From: Lachnoanaerobaculum umeaense
Lineage (GTDB): Bacteria; Bacillota; Clostridia; Lachnospirales; Lachnospiraceae
Direction of reading: 5' to 3'
DNA length: 64,000 bases
Assembly (NCBI RefSeq): GCF_003589745.1
Contig: NZ_CP032364.1
Coordinates: forward strand, 62,001-126,000
Part shown: piece after piece, positions 47,067-57,956 of the stretch
How the letters are laid out: each line of letters opens with the position of its first letter
How positions within the stretch are numbered: position 1 is the stretch's first letter
The notes under the pieces: model-generated
What the model was told of the DNA's origin: nothing
Database searches by the model: none
The model's input: only the letters and a program-made list of their open reading frames with translations
Made by a program: the position numbers and the translations under genes

Positions 47067-48191
47067 TTGAAAAAATGTATTAGTTGTAACGGTTCATTAC
47101 ATGAACTTATGAAAATAGAAAATATGCCGGCAAGTGCACAAGATATTCCGACAAAAGAAGAGCTTGAAAAAGACTGTGGTATAGAAGTATCGCTATGCGT
47201 CTGTGAGGATTGCAATCTTGTGCAGTTAAAAAATGATGCAGTTTATTATTATAGAGATGTTATAAGGGCAGGTGGTTATTCAACTACAATGGAAGAACTT
47301 AGAAAGAGCCAATATAGACATTTTATAGAGTTTGCATCATTGGAGGGAAAAAAGATAATAGAAGTAGGCTGTGGCAGAGGAGAATTTCTTGGGATGCTTT
47401 CAGGCTTTCCGGTAGAGGGATATGGTACAGAGCATAAAAAAGATCTTGTAGAGATTGCAAAAGAAGCAGGACTTAGAGTTGATGAGGATTTTCCTGAGAG
47501 TGAAGATCATATATTTAAGAACGGACCTTTTGATGCTTTTATGTCTTTTAATTTTTTGGAACATCAGCCGCATCCGAGAACATATTTAAAAGCAATATAT
47601 AATAATCTATGTGATGAGGGCTATGGACTTATCACAGTGCCAAGTTTTGAATATATCATAGAGCAAAACAGTTTCTATGAGATAATTCCGGATCATATAG
47701 CTTATTACAGTTTTGAGAGTCTTACACATCTTTTGAATATATGCGGATTTGAAGTACTTGAAAAAGAGATGGTAAACAGAGATACCATATCAATGATAGT
47801 AAAGAAAAGAAAACTTCCAGATATTCGCGGTATTATTTCAAAGAAGAAAGATATTGCAACAGAGGTAGTGGAAACTGTAAAGAACTATGCTAAAGTGGGC
47901 AAGATAGCTATCTGGGGAGCATCACATCAAGGATTTACCCTTTGTGCCACCACAGGTATTGCAGACTATGTGGATTGTATAATAGATTCTGCACCTTTTA
48001 AGCAGGGGAAATTTGCTCCTGCCTCACATATTCCAATTATTTCACCGGATAAGGCAAGACAAAGAAAGCTTGAAGCAATTATAATAGTGGCACCGGGATA
48101 TACGAATGAAATAGCGAATATTATAAGGACAAGCTTTGATGAGGGTGTAGACATATATACTTTGATGACTGATCGATTGCTGAAGATATAG
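47067..48191 (+). CDS. Sugar C-methyltransferase-like SAM enzyme
   Basis: A 374-aa protein starting at TTG 47067 (AGGAGA upstream). An N-terminal Cys cluster (C4, C7 and CVCEDC) looks like the zinc-binding domain of sugar C-methyltransferases. The SAM-binding core reads IIEVGCGRGEFLGML, then FNFLEHQPHPRTYL. The C-terminal domain (IAIWGASHQGFTL...IDSAPFKQGKFAPASHIPI) matches the C-methyltransferase C-terminal family (PF08484 type). Enzymes such as TylC3 and EvaC methylate deoxysugar nucleotides. Last gene of the operon. Confidence 0.8.
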   Translation: MKKCISCNGSLHELMKIENMPASAQDIPTKEELEKDCGIEVSLCVCEDCNLVQLKNDAVYYYRDVIRAGGYSTTMEELRKSQYRHFIEFASLEGKKIIEVGCGRGEFLGMLSGFPVEGYGTEHKKDLVEIAKEAGLRVDEDFPESEDHIFKNGPFDAFMSFNFLEHQPHPRTYLKAIYNNLCDEGYGLITVPSFEYIIEQNSFYEIIPDHIAYYSFESLTHLLNICGFEVLEKEMVNRDTISMIVKKRKLPDIRGIISKKKDIATEVVETVKNYAKVGKIAIWGASHQGFTLCATTGIADYVDCIIDSAPFKQGKFAPASHIPIISPDKARQRKLEAIIIVAPGYTNEIANIIRTSFDEGVDIYTLMTDRLLKI

Positions 48192-48225
48192 TGAAAACAA
48201 TCATCTTTTGTTTTATGTTATGAAT

Positions 48226-48258
48226 AAATAGCCAAGATAAATTTTCTTGGCTATTTTT
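48226..48258 (+). terminator. Terminator of the sugar operon
   Basis: A perfect 12-bp stem AAATAGCCAAGA/TCTTGGCTATTT (48226-48237 and 48245-48256) with a 7-nt loop and T-run. Confidence 0.9.
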
Positions 48259-48437
48259 AAATTTATTAAACTATATATTTAAATTATTTTATCTGTTTTT
48301 TTGAAAATAAGATACTATTGTTACTGAAATTTTTGTGTATTTATGATATTTTTATCCGGTAAAATTAGCAATAGTATCATTTTATAGTATTTTTGGATAA
48401 AAATCAACAATGCAAAATTAATTGTCGATAAAAATGA

Positions 48438-48467
48438 TTTTACAAAACACAAATCACATGATATTAT
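48438..48467 (+). promoter_or_regulatory. Shared motif upstream of giant gene 3
   Basis: TTTTACAAAA (48438-48447) and ATGATATTAT (48458-48467) repeat elements of the conserved block before giant genes 1 and 2, but with a 10-nt insertion between them. A TTTGCCA element follows in genes 1 and 3. Confidence 0.4.
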
Positions 48468-48545
48468 TTGCCACTATAGAGTGAAAGGGAGGGAGATATG
48501 AAATGTACACTAAAACGGTAAAGTATTAAATATTGCATGATAAAA

Positions 48546-48568
48546 GGAGTGATCAAGATGATGACTCC
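48546..48568 (+). promoter_or_regulatory. Leader hairpin of giant gene 3
   Basis: GGAGT (48546-48550) pairs with ACTCC (48564-48568) over a 13-nt loop beginning GATCAA. The same stem and loop length occur before giant gene 4 at 58126-58148. The hairpin lies about 40 nt before the ribosome-binding site. Confidence 0.45.
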
Positions 48569-48608
48569 CAATTTAATATTTTACAAAAAACATAAAAAAG
48601 GAGGCTCA

Positions 48609-51600
48609 ATGGTACAACTAAAGAAACGCGTATTAGCCGCTCTTTTATCATTTGTGATGGTATTCTTATCAATGAGTGAATTCTTCACAGCCTATGCAGG
48701 ACCACCGGGTATAGTGAATGATCCTGATATTTTGGCGGAAGTCACATATGATAGAAATGTGGTAAACAGTAGGGGAAACAGTGACTTCTATGTAGGAGAG
48801 GAAGTTTCGTTCTATGCAAATATTACGATATCATCTATTACAAGGAGTATTCCGGGAGCATATGGAGTGCTTTATATTCCAAAGAAAGTATTTCCAAGTA
48901 TAAGCTCAAGTAATATTTCTACATGGATAAACAGACCTGCAAGCAACTTTTTAAGTATTGACAGCTCAGATAGCGAGTTTCACAAAGTTAAACTTAAATT
49001 TATAAGTCTTGGAGGCGGTACTACTCAGACAGTACCTTTTAAGGGAACAATAAAAGATCGTTCATTGGCAAATGATGAGACCTATGTAATTCCTTATCAG
49101 GTATATGATGCAAATGATACTTTGCTTGAGAGTACCAACAATACCTTTTCTGCAAAGACATATCCGGTAGGATATACAGATGAAAACAATAATATCAGAA
49201 GAGATTATTACTATGCAGAGGGTACAAGCAGTTTACAAAACAGTACAACTCTGGCAAATGATTTGTCTACCTTTATTCAGTTTAATACAAGAAGAACAAA
49301 TTGGCCGGCAGCAGGTACATATCATGGTACAGAGACAAAGATTGTAGGTGGTGACAGAAGAAAGACAAGAATTACTGTACAGCTACCTGCAAATGAAAAC
49401 TTTGATACTACAGAGACAAGAAACAGTAGTTGGACATATAATGCTGCAAATCATACTATAACTAAGGATGTGGAATTCCAAAGTAACTTAAACTACACTA
49501 ATGATGGTTTCAATATCAGATATAATAATCAGACGGTAGGTACACAGGCATCTCCTGTGACAGTGGAATTTCCTATTACTTGGCAGTATATAAATGATGA
49601 CGGTTCACTGGATACAGCATCACTTGAGAAGTCAAAGAGTTCTGCAAGATATTGGTCCTTTCCGAGAGTTCCGGCAGCTGATAGAGGTATTTATACAAAT
49701 AAAAATGCCAGTCCGTGGAGATTTACTTTTACAGACAGAGACAAGACAGAGCATGTTTATAACATGGGTTTTAGCTGGAACTGGTATGTAGGTAATCCTG
49801 AAGAATACCCTACTATGGGGACATATCATACAAGAGTAAGCTCTGTAGTTGATACACCGGTTACAGATATGGAACTTGTGGGATATCAGATAAGAACACT
49901 TAATCCTACAGGTAAGGTTGTAGATGCAACAGGAACTATACAGACCATACCTGCACTTGATAATACACAGCTTGCAGCTCTTTCAAACAATCAACTTATA
50001 GGTACAAAGGATGATGGAAGTGAGGAAGTAATTGCTACAAATATTCAAATTACAAGTAATTCTGATGAGGTTAGACTTCCGACTCCTAAATTCTATAAGA
50101 AGATAGAGCTTAAGTTTACAAATCCTATAGAGATTCAGGCTCCTACCTCAAGAGTAGTGGATATAAGATATAGATTCCGTTTTGAAGAAAATGCGTATAA
50201 TACTACAAAAGCTCTGTTGGCATCAAAGCCAAACAATGCAAACAGTAATGTTCAGACAAGAAATAGTGTAACAGTAACCGGAGATAATGGTGCCGGAAGA
50301 ACATGGACAGCCGGTGGTAGTGATTATGTTACCTGGACAAAGGCTTTTGCGGCAGAGTATGAGCATGATACACAGAATCAGAATCTTGGAACAAAGTATC
50401 TGAACGAAGAGTTCGGTATGACTGACAATGTAAGATTCCATTACTACTTACCACCAGGTGGTAGAAAAATAAAAAATCCGAAGTTCTTCGTACTTGCAGA
50501 TCCTGCACTTGAGTTTAAGAGCATTCAGACCAGTACAGGCTATACTCCTGAACTTACACCTGCTGTTATGAGTAACTACAGAGTGGAATATAACTTTAAG
50601 AACACAGGAAAGACAGCTTATATATGGGATCTTCCGGATATAAATATTCCTGAGGGAAATGACAGATATAATAATGTATACTTCAGTACCAGATTTAAGA
50701 CTACAAGAAATATGGCAGGCGGTCAGAATAGTATCGACACCTATTTGTCTTGGGATAATAATGAAGAGGCTACTTCTAATGAAGTACTCGGTAAGTACGA
50801 AGATGTACTTGACCTTGATAATGACGGAAACACCACAGAGAAGTTTAGTAGTAAGAAGGCTACATATCTTTACTCACCGCCTTTAGAGTTGATCCTTACA
50901 AAGAGATCAAAGAGAGCAGATTCAGATGTTGCTCAATTTTCATCGCTTACAACACCTGACAGTGAGCAGATAGTAGACTATAAGCTTAATATCTTTAATA
51001 ACTCTATAACAGGAGTTAGCGGATTTACATTCTTTGATATCCTGCCACATGTGGGTGATAAGGCAATTGCACCTGATCAGCAGGGTAACTATGCTAACAG
51101 AGGTTCAACATACAGACTTGGACTTACAGGTCCACTTGATCCTAATCCAAACTATACATATGAATACAGTACAACCCCTGTTACAGAAGGAAATATAGCT
51201 GCAAACTATGCAGGAGCTACATGGACTTCATCAGTATCAGACTGGTCAGCTGTTACTATGTTCAGAATAAAGATGAAGCCTGGATATACACTGGCAAGTG
51301 GATCATCAGATGATATTACATTCAGAGCAAAGATGCCTGATACCACTCCGCTTGATACCACAAACAAAGCGGTAAATACCTTTGCGGGATTTGCCGGAGA
51401 CAGCTATACAGGTGCATTTGAGGCACTCAGCAATGTTGTAATACCAAAGAAATATAAGATCAGCGGTAAGATCTACTATGATGTTCCACCTGCAGGTGGA
51501 AGCGGAAACGGTACATATCTTACAACTGATGATGACGTACCTGCAGCAGGCAGAACGGTAAGTCTTTATGATGCAAGCGGTAATCCGGTACTTGATGAAT

Positions 51601-54600
51601 CAGGTAATCCGATGACTACCACAGCCAATGCAAACGGAGACTACGCATTTGACAACATTTCAAGAGCAGGAACATACAAAGTAGTGATAACACCGGGAGT
51701 AGGAGATACAATAAGTACAAACCGTGTTACATCTACATCACTAATAATAGGAAATGACTTTGCTGACGGAACTCAGGGAAGCAATCCTGTATTTGATACA
51801 AGCGTAACACTTACACCAAGTGATGATAAGAAAACAGCAAACGCTGCGCTTGTGGCAAGTAATTCTACATTAAAAGTAAAATATGTAGATATGGCAGGCA
51901 ATCCGATACCGCTTGATGACGGAAGCGGAAATGTGGCCGATACGGACAGTGTTCACGGCTTTAGAGATCCATATACGGTGACACCGCCTACAACACTTAC
52001 AGGTGTGGCTAATTATGAGTATGCGGAGCCGGATCTTACAAACGGCAGACCGCTTACAGGAACATTAAATCCGGGACAGAATGTCGTAGTATTAAAATAC
52101 AAGAGAAAGACTGCAGGAAATATAACAGTAAACCACTTTGAAGTAGGTGGAAGTACACAGTTATATACCCCTACGGGAGCGACAGCACCAAGTGCGGAAA
52201 CTTATGTAGGTACAGAAAAACTTGGATTAACAGAGAATCTTACAAACAAAGAAGCAGACATCGCAAACTTCGAGTATGTAAGCACAGAAGTAACCGGAGC
52301 ACCGTCAGCGACATCGCCAACAGCTACAGGTGATACAACAGTTACATATCAAACAGCACCACAGACAGTAACCTACAGATACAAGAGAAAAGATGCTGCA
52401 AATATAACAGTCAACCACTATGAAGTGGGAGGAAGTACCCAGCTTTATACACCTGCGGGAGCGGCAGCACCAAGTGCAGAGACAATCTCGGGAGCAGGAA
52501 AGCTTGGAACTACACAAAATCTTACAAACAAAGCATCAGACATCGCAAACTTTGAATATGTAAGTACAGATGTTACCGGAGCATCAAGTGCAACAACACC
52601 GACATCGACAGGTGCAACAACACTTACTCACGGAAACACACCACAGACAGTAACTTATTACTATAAGAGAAAAAATGCGGGAGATGTTATAGTACATCAC
52701 TATGAGCAGGGAACAACAACACAGCTTGTACCTGATGTAACATTAAACGGAACAAACAAGCTTGGATTGCCATATAATACAACAACACAGACAATTCCAA
52801 ACTTTACGGTAGTAACAGTGCCGACAAACCAAAACGGTACATACCAACCGGGAACACAGACAGTAACTTATTACTACAAGAGAAATGATGCAGGAAATGT
52901 TATAGTAAACTTTGTAGAACAGGGAACAAACACTCCACTTAAGAGTCCGGAGACAAAGAGCGGAGCAGGCAAGCTTGGTCTAGCTTATACAACAACACCT
53001 GATACTTTCGCAAACTATGAGCTTGTAAGTGCAACACCTACAAATCATACAGGAAATTATCCACCGGCAGGAAGTGATATCACAGTAACTTATGTTTACA
53101 GAAGAAAGAATGCCGGAAATATAACAGTAAACCACTACGAGGTAGGCGGAAGTACACAGCTTTACACACCGGCAGGTTCAGCAAGCGCTTCAGCAGAGAA
53201 CTTTAACGGAAGCGGAAAGCTTGGACTTTCTGAAAATCTCACAAATAAGGCGGCAGATATAGCCAACTTTGAGTATGTAAGCGTAGATATAACCGGAGCA
53301 AGCGGAGCAAGCACACCGAATGCAAGCGGTGATACAGGCGTAACATACCAGACAGGAAATCAGGTAGTGACATACAGATATAAGCGTAAAGATGCGGCAA
53401 ATATCACAGTACATCACTACATTGACGGAACAACCACAGAACTTTACACACCGGCAGGAGCATTGACACCGGGACCTGAGACAATAAACGGAAGTGGAAA
53501 GTTAGGACTTACAGAGAACCTTACAAACAGATCGGCAGATATAGCTAATTATGAGTTTGTAGGAGTGGATGTAAGCAGTGCTGCAAGTGCAACAACCCCA
53601 AGTGCAACAGGAGCAACAACTCTTACACATGGAAATGCACCGCAGACAGTAATCTATAAGTACAGAAGAAAGAATGCTGGAAATATCGTAGTTAACCACT
53701 ACGAGGTTGGCGGAAGTACACAGCTTTATACACCAGCAGGAGCAGCATCACCAAGTGCACAGACCTTTGACGGAAGCGGAAAGCTTGGACTTGTTGAAAA
53801 CCTTACAAACAAGGAAGCAGATATAGCTAACTATGAGTTTGTAAACGTGGAAGTAACTGCAGCACCGGGAGCAAGTACCCCGACAGCTACAGGAGCTACA
53901 GGAGTTACATACAGAGCAGGAACTCAGACAGTAACCTATAGATACAGAAGAAAGAATGCAGCAAACATAACAGTACATCACTACGAGGACGGAACAACAA
54001 CAGAGCTTTACACACCTGCAGGAGCGGCTGCACCAAGTGCGGAGACAATCTCAGGAGCAGGAAAGCTTGGAACAAATGAAAACCTAAATAACAGAGCGGC
54101 TGATATAGCAAACTTTGAATATGTAGGAATTGATGTAAGCGGAGCACCAAGTGCAACAAGCCCAAGCAGCACAGGAGCAACAACCCTTACACATGGAAAC
54201 AATGCACAGACAGTAATCTATAAGTACAAGAGAAAAGATGCAGGAAATGTTATAGTAAACTTTGTAGAGCAGGGAACAAACACTCCACTTAAGAGTCCTG
54301 TTACAATGAACGGAGCAGGAAAGCTTGGTTTACCATATACAACAACACCTGATACTTTCGCAAACTATGAGCTTGTAAGTGCAACACCTGCAAACCATAG
54401 TGGAAACTACCCAAATGCAGGAAATGATATAACTGTAACCTATATTTATAGACGCAAGAACTCAGGAAATATCACAGTAAATCACTTTGAGGCAGGAACA
54501 ACAAATCAGCTTTACAAACCGTCAGGAGCGGCAGCACCAAGTGCACAGACTTTCGACGGAACAGGAAAGCTTGGATTAAGTGAAAACCTCACAAATAAAG

Positions 54601-57600
54601 AAGCAGCTATCTCAAACTACGAGTATGTAAGTGTAGATGTAACCGGAGCAGGCGGAGCAAATACCCCGACAGCAAGCGGAGATACTACAGTTACATATCA
54701 GACAGGTAATCAGGTAGTAAACTATTACTACAAGAGAAAAGATGCTTCAAATATAACAATACATCACTACGAGGACGGAACAACAACAGAGCTTTACACA
54801 CCTGCAGGAGCGGCCGGCCCAAGTGCAGAGGTCATCTCAGGAAGTGGAAAGCTTGGAACAAATGAAAACCTTACAAACAAGGAAGCAAATATAGCAAACT
54901 TTGAGTATGTAAGTGTGGATGTAAGCGGAGCTCCAAGTGCGACAACACCTGGAACAAATGGAGCAACAACCCTTACACATGGAAATGCACCACAGACAGT
55001 AATCTATAAGTACAGAAGAAAAGATGTGGGAAATGTATTGGTACATCACTACGAAGCGGGAACTACAACATCAGTATCACCTGATGAGAACTTAAGCGGA
55101 GTAGGAAAGTCAGGACTTACATACACAACAAGCCCTGCAACTGTAGCAAACTACACAGTAGTAAATACAACACCTACTAACCACACAGGAACATATCCAA
55201 ATACCGGAACAACAGTAGTAACATATGAGTACAAGAGAAACGATGGAGGAAATGTAATAGTACATCATTACGAGGATGGAACAACAACTCCACTTGTACC
55301 TGATACTACACTAAATGGAAGTGGAAAGCTTGGTCTACCATATACTACTACAGAGCATAACATACCAAACTTTACGCTAGTAGCTCAGCCGTCAAATAAG
55401 AATGGAACATATACAAGCGGTAATCAGGAAGTAACCTATTTTTATAGAAGAAATGATGCCGGAAATGTATTGGTACATCACGTAGAGCAGGGAACAACAA
55501 ATGCAGTATCAGCAGATGAGACCTTAAGTGGAGTAGGCAAGTCAGGACTAACATATACTACAAGTCCGGCAAATGTAGCAAACTACACAGTAGTAAGCAC
55601 AACCCCTACAAACCACACAGGAATCTATCCAAATAGTGGAACAACAGTAGTAACCTATGAGTATGTAAGAAACAATGCAGGAAATGTAATAGTACATCAT
55701 TACGAGGATGGAACAACAACTCCACTTGTACCGGATACAACATTAAACGGAAGTGGAAAACTAGGTCTTCCATATACTACTACAGAGCACAGTATTCCAA
55801 ACTTTACATTGGTAGCCCAGCCAAGTAATAAGAATGGAACATATACAAGCGGTAATCAGGAAGTAACATACTTCTATAGAAGAAATGATGCCGGAAATGT
55901 ATTGGTACATCATTACGAAGCCGGAACTACAACATCAGTATCACCGGATGAGAATCTAAGTGGTGCAGGAAAGTCAGGACTTACATATAATACAAGTCCT
56001 GCAACAGTAGCAAACTTTACAGTAGTAAATGCGACACCAACAGACCATACAGGAACCTATCCAAGTAGTGGAACAACAGTAGTAACCTATGAGTATGTAA
56101 GAAATGATGCTCAGAGTGTAACTGTAAAATATGTAGAACAGGGAAGTGGAACACCACTGGATACAGATGATGTAATGGGAGGAGCAGGAAAACTGGGACT
56201 ACCATATACAACAACAGAAAAGAATATCCCTAACTACGAGTTGGTAGCACAACCTGTAAATAAGAACGGTACATATACCAATACACCACAGACAGTAATC
56301 TATGAATATAGAAGAATGCCTGCGGGAGATGTAACAAGTATTTATGTAGATGAGGATGGAAATGAGATAGATATACCTGAGACCCAAAGCGGAACAGGAA
56401 AGCTAGGTCTTCCATATACAACTACATCAAAGACAATACCAAACTTCACATTAGTGAGCATACCTGCAAATGCAAATGGAACATTTATACCTGGTCCACA
56501 GACAGTAACCTATGTATATAGAAGAGCAGATGCCGGAGATGTAACGGTATACCACAAGTCCGTATATGATAATAGCGACTTAAGCACACCTACAGTACTT
56601 GACGGAAGCAGAAAGCTGGGACTTCCATATACAACAACCCCTGAGACTTACTCAGACTATGAGATAGATACTATACCTGGAAATGCAACAGGAACATATG
56701 TAAGCGGAAGCCAAAGTGTAACCTATCTCTATAAGAGAAAGCAGTCAGGTGGAGTAGTAGTAAATTATCTGGACAATCATGGAAACAGGATTGAGACACC
56801 TGATACAATAACAGGAAGTGATAATGTAGGTTTGCCATATACAACAACACCAAAGACCATACCAAACTATAGACTGATAATAGTACCGCCAAATGCAAAT
56901 GGAGTATTTACAGTACCACCAATAACAGTAAATTATATCTATAAGCGTGAGGATGCGGGAGATGTTGTAATCGAGCATATAGATGAGAATGGAAATGTAC
57001 CACTGGAAACACCGGAGGTACTGGATGGAAGTGAGAAGCTGGGAGAGAGCTATACATCAAGTTCAAAAGTATTTGAAAACTACGATCTAATAAGTGTGCC
57101 AAGTAATGCAAATGGAGTATTTACAAGTGGAAGCCAGAGTGTGACATATGTATATCGCAGAAAGGATGCCGGAGATGTAATAGCCCATTATGTAGATACA
57201 GCAGGACTACCAATAGAGAGTGATGAAATACTTGATGGAAGTAGAAGCCTAGGCCTACCATATGAAACAGCATCAAAGGAGATAGCAGGATATACTTTAC
57301 TGTTAGTAAGGGGATCAGAGACAGGAGTATTTAGCCCGGGAAGAATAGAAGTAACTTATATTTATAAGAAGAATCCTGGACAAGTAATAATACCACAACC
57401 TGTAATACCGGTTACTCCGGTAACACCGGGAAGCATAACTCCTATAAGTCCAGTAACACCGGGAGGAGTGACTCCGGTAACACCGGAAGGAAGTATCCCT
57501 TCAAGGATAGCTACCCCAAGCCAGATAAATCGTCCGGGTGATAGATATCAGGATTTGGTAATCAGACCGACTGCAACTCCATCAATAGCAACATCATCAA

Positions 57601-57920
57601 ATGTAAGCAGAGGAGGAAGCACAGGTGCAGGAGGAAGTAGTACGCTAAGAACTGAAAAGGTAAATACAGTTACTGACGGACAATCAAAGAGTGACAAGGA
57701 ATTAATCTTGATAGATAATGCAACACCATCAAGAGAGCCACAAAAGTCAGATTATCAAAAAGAAACAAAGCAAACGACATCAGCAACATCAGCAACAAGA
57801 ATCGGATTATCGGTTCCAAAGACAGAGGATACAAAAGATATGAGAGGATATATATTTGCTCTTATAACATCACTGACAGCTGTAATGGCACTTGCACTCA
57901 AGAAAAAAGAAGATAGATAA
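48609..57920 (+). CDS. Giant MucBP-repeat surface protein 3
   Basis: A 3103-aa putative adhesin, the largest gene here. Start ATG 48609 follows AAAGGAGG and opens a signal peptide (MVQLKKRVLAALLSFVMVFL..., cleavage near TAYA). An in-frame extension of 24 codons upstream has no signal-peptide logic and was not used. Residues about 32-800 are unassigned. A DUF11-like segment (VDYKLNIFNNSITGVSGFTFFDILPH) and a B-like domain (about 949-1030, SGKIYYDVPPAGG) lead into 23 MucBP-type repeats (about 1087-2925). A Pro/Thr/Val-rich linker, a Ser/Gly stalk, VPKTED (about 3069), a hydrophobic span and KKKEDR follow. It is only distantly related to proteins 1 and 2 in its N-terminus, but closely related to gene 4. 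Confidence 0.87.
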   Translation: MVQLKKRVLAALLSFVMVFLSMSEFFTAYAGPPGIVNDPDILAEVTYDRNVVNSRGNSDFYVGEEVSFYANITISSITRSIPGAYGVLYIPKKVFPSISSSNISTWINRPASNFLSIDSSDSEFHKVKLKFISLGGGTTQTVPFKGTIKDRSLANDETYVIPYQVYDANDTLLESTNNTFSAKTYPVGYTDENNNIRRDYYYAEGTSSLQNSTTLANDLSTFIQFNTRRTNWPAAGTYHGTETKIVGGDRRKTRITVQLPANENFDTTETRNSSWTYNAANHTITKDVEFQSNLNYTNDGFNIRYNNQTVGTQASPVTVEFPITWQYINDDGSLDTASLEKSKSSARYWSFPRVPAADRGIYTNKNASPWRFTFTDRDKTEHVYNMGFSWNWYVGNPEEYPTMGTYHTRVSSVVDTPVTDMELVGYQIRTLNPTGKVVDATGTIQTIPALDNTQLAALSNNQLIGTKDDGSEEVIATNIQITSNSDEVRLPTPKFYKKIELKFTNPIEIQAPTSRVVDIRYRFRFEENAYNTTKALLASKPNNANSNVQTRNSVTVTGDNGAGRTWTAGGSDYVTWTKAFAAEYEHDTQNQNLGTKYLNEEFGMTDNVRFHYYLPPGGRKIKNPKFFVLADPALEFKSIQTSTGYTPELTPAVMSNYRVEYNFKNTGKTAYIWDLPDINIPEGNDRYNNVYFSTRFKTTRNMAGGQNSIDTYLSWDNNEEATSNEVLGKYEDVLDLDNDGNTTEKFSSKKATYLYSPPLELILTKRSKRADSDVAQFSSLTTPDSEQIVDYKLNIFNNSITGVSGFTFFDILPHVGDKAIAPDQQGNYANRGSTYRLGLTGPLDPNPNYTYEYSTTPVTEGNIAANYAGATWTSSVSDWSAVTMFRIKMKPGYTLASGSSDDITFRAKMPDTTPLDTTNKAVNTFAGFAGDSYTGAFEALSNVVIPKKYKISGKIYYDVPPAGGSGNGTYLTTDDDVPAAGRTVSLYDASGNPVLDESGNPMTTTANANGDYAFDNISRAGTYKVVITPGVGDTISTNRVTSTSLIIGNDFADGTQGSNPVFDTSVTLTPSDDKKTANAALVASNSTLKVKYVDMAGNPIPLDDGSGNVADTDSVHGFRDPYTVTPPTTLTGVANYEYAEPDLTNGRPLTGTLNPGQNVVVLKYKRKTAGNITVNHFEVGGSTQLYTPTGATAPSAETYVGTEKLGLTENLTNKEADIANFEYVSTEVTGAPSATSPTATGDTTVTYQTAPQTVTYRYKRKDAANITVNHYEVGGSTQLYTPAGAAAPSAETISGAGKLGTTQNLTNKASDIANFEYVSTDVTGASSATTPTSTGATTLTHGNTPQTVTYYYKRKNAGDVIVHHYEQGTTTQLVPDVTLNGTNKLGLPYNTTTQTIPNFTVVTVPTNQNGTYQPGTQTVTYYYKRNDAGNVIVNFVEQGTNTPLKSPETKSGAGKLGLAYTTTPDTFANYELVSATPTNHTGNYPPAGSDITVTYVYRRKNAGNITVNHYEVGGSTQLYTPAGSASASAENFNGSGKLGLSENLTNKAADIANFEYVSVDITGASGASTPNASGDTGVTYQTGNQVVTYRYKRKDAANITVHHYIDGTTTELYTPAGALTPGPETINGSGKLGLTENLTNRSADIANYEFVGVDVSSAASATTPSATGATTLTHGNAPQTVIYKYRRKNAGNIVVNHYEVGGSTQLYTPAGAASPSAQTFDGSGKLGLVENLTNKEADIANYEFVNVEVTAAPGASTPTATGATGVTYRAGTQTVTYRYRRKNAANITVHHYEDGTTTELYTPAGAAAPSAETISGAGKLGTNENLNNRAADIANFEYVGIDVSGAPSATSPSSTGATTLTHGNNAQTVIYKYKRKDAGNVIVNFVEQGTNTPLKSPVTMNGAGKLGLPYTTTPDTFANYELVSATPANHSGNYPNAGNDITVTYIYRRKNSGNITVNHFEAGTTNQLYKPSGAAAPSAQTFDGTGKLGLSENLTNKEAAISNYEYVSVDVTGAGGANTPTASGDTTVTYQTGNQVVNYYYKRKDASNITIHHYEDGTTTELYTPAGAAGPSAEVISGSGKLGTNENLTNKEANIANFEYVSVDVSGAPSATTPGTNGATTLTHGNAPQTVIYKYRRKDVGNVLVHHYEAGTTTSVSPDENLSGVGKSGLTYTTSPATVANYTVVNTTPTNHTGTYPNTGTTVVTYEYKRNDGGNVIVHHYEDGTTTPLVPDTTLNGSGKLGLPYTTTEHNIPNFTLVAQPSNKNGTYTSGNQEVTYFYRRNDAGNVLVHHVEQGTTNAVSADETLSGVGKSGLTYTTSPANVANYTVVSTTPTNHTGIYPNSGTTVVTYEYVRNNAGNVIVHHYEDGTTTPLVPDTTLNGSGKLGLPYTTTEHSIPNFTLVAQPSNKNGTYTSGNQEVTYFYRRNDAGNVLVHHYEAGTTTSVSPDENLSGAGKSGLTYNTSPATVANFTVVNATPTDHTGTYPSSGTTVVTYEYVRNDAQSVTVKYVEQGSGTPLDTDDVMGGAGKLGLPYTTTEKNIPNYELVAQPVNKNGTYTNTPQTVIYEYRRMPAGDVTSIYVDEDGNEIDIPETQSGTGKLGLPYTTTSKTIPNFTLVSIPANANGTFIPGPQTVTYVYRRADAGDVTVYHKSVYDNSDLSTPTVLDGSRKLGLPYTTTPETYSDYEIDTIPGNATGTYVSGSQSVTYLYKRKQSGGVVVNYLDNHGNRIETPDTITGSDNVGLPYTTTPKTIPNYRLIIVPPNANGVFTVPPITVNYIYKREDAGDVVIEHIDENGNVPLETPEVLDGSEKLGESYTSSSKVFENYDLISVPSNANGVFTSGSQSVTYVYRRKDAGDVIAHYVDTAGLPIESDEILDGSRSLGLPYETASKEIAGYTLLLVRGSETGVFSPGRIEVTYIYKKNPGQVIIPQPVIPVTPVTPGSITPISPVTPGGVTPVTPEGSIPSRIATPSQINRPGDRYQDLVIRPTATPSIATSSNVSRGGSTGAGGSSTLRTEKVNTVTDGQSKSDKELILIDNATPSREPQKSDYQKETKQTTSATSATRIGLSVPKTEDTKDMRGYIFALITSLTAVMALALKKKEDR
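51867..57386 (+). repeat. Twenty-three MucBP-type repeats in giant protein 3
   Basis: Two unit lengths: long (~94 aa, containing ENLTNKEADIANFEYV...TGATTLTHG) and short (~71-75 aa). Long units come in pairs (2-3, 6-7, 8-9, 11-12). The first of each pair usually carries VGGSTQLY and the second EDGTTTELY and TLTHG. Units 13+14 and 15+16 are a recent 144-aa (432-bp) in-frame duplication, starting near 55029 and 55461. Confidence 0.85.
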
Positions 57921-57928
57921 TTTTTTCG

Positions 57929-57956
57929 GCTCCCGACTTAGGTTGGGAGCTTTTTT
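57929..57956 (+). terminator. Terminator after giant gene 3
   Basis: Stem GCTCCCGAC/GTTGGGAGC (57929-57937 and 57942-57950, one G-U pair), loop TTAG, then TTTTTTG. Confidence 0.9.

Noticed and set aside
52116..57380. Regularly spaced short repeats that could suggest a CRISPR array
   Set aside because: The repeats are in-frame protein repeats of 210-280 bp with protein-level conservation, no ~30-bp identical repeat/spacer pattern and no cas genes.
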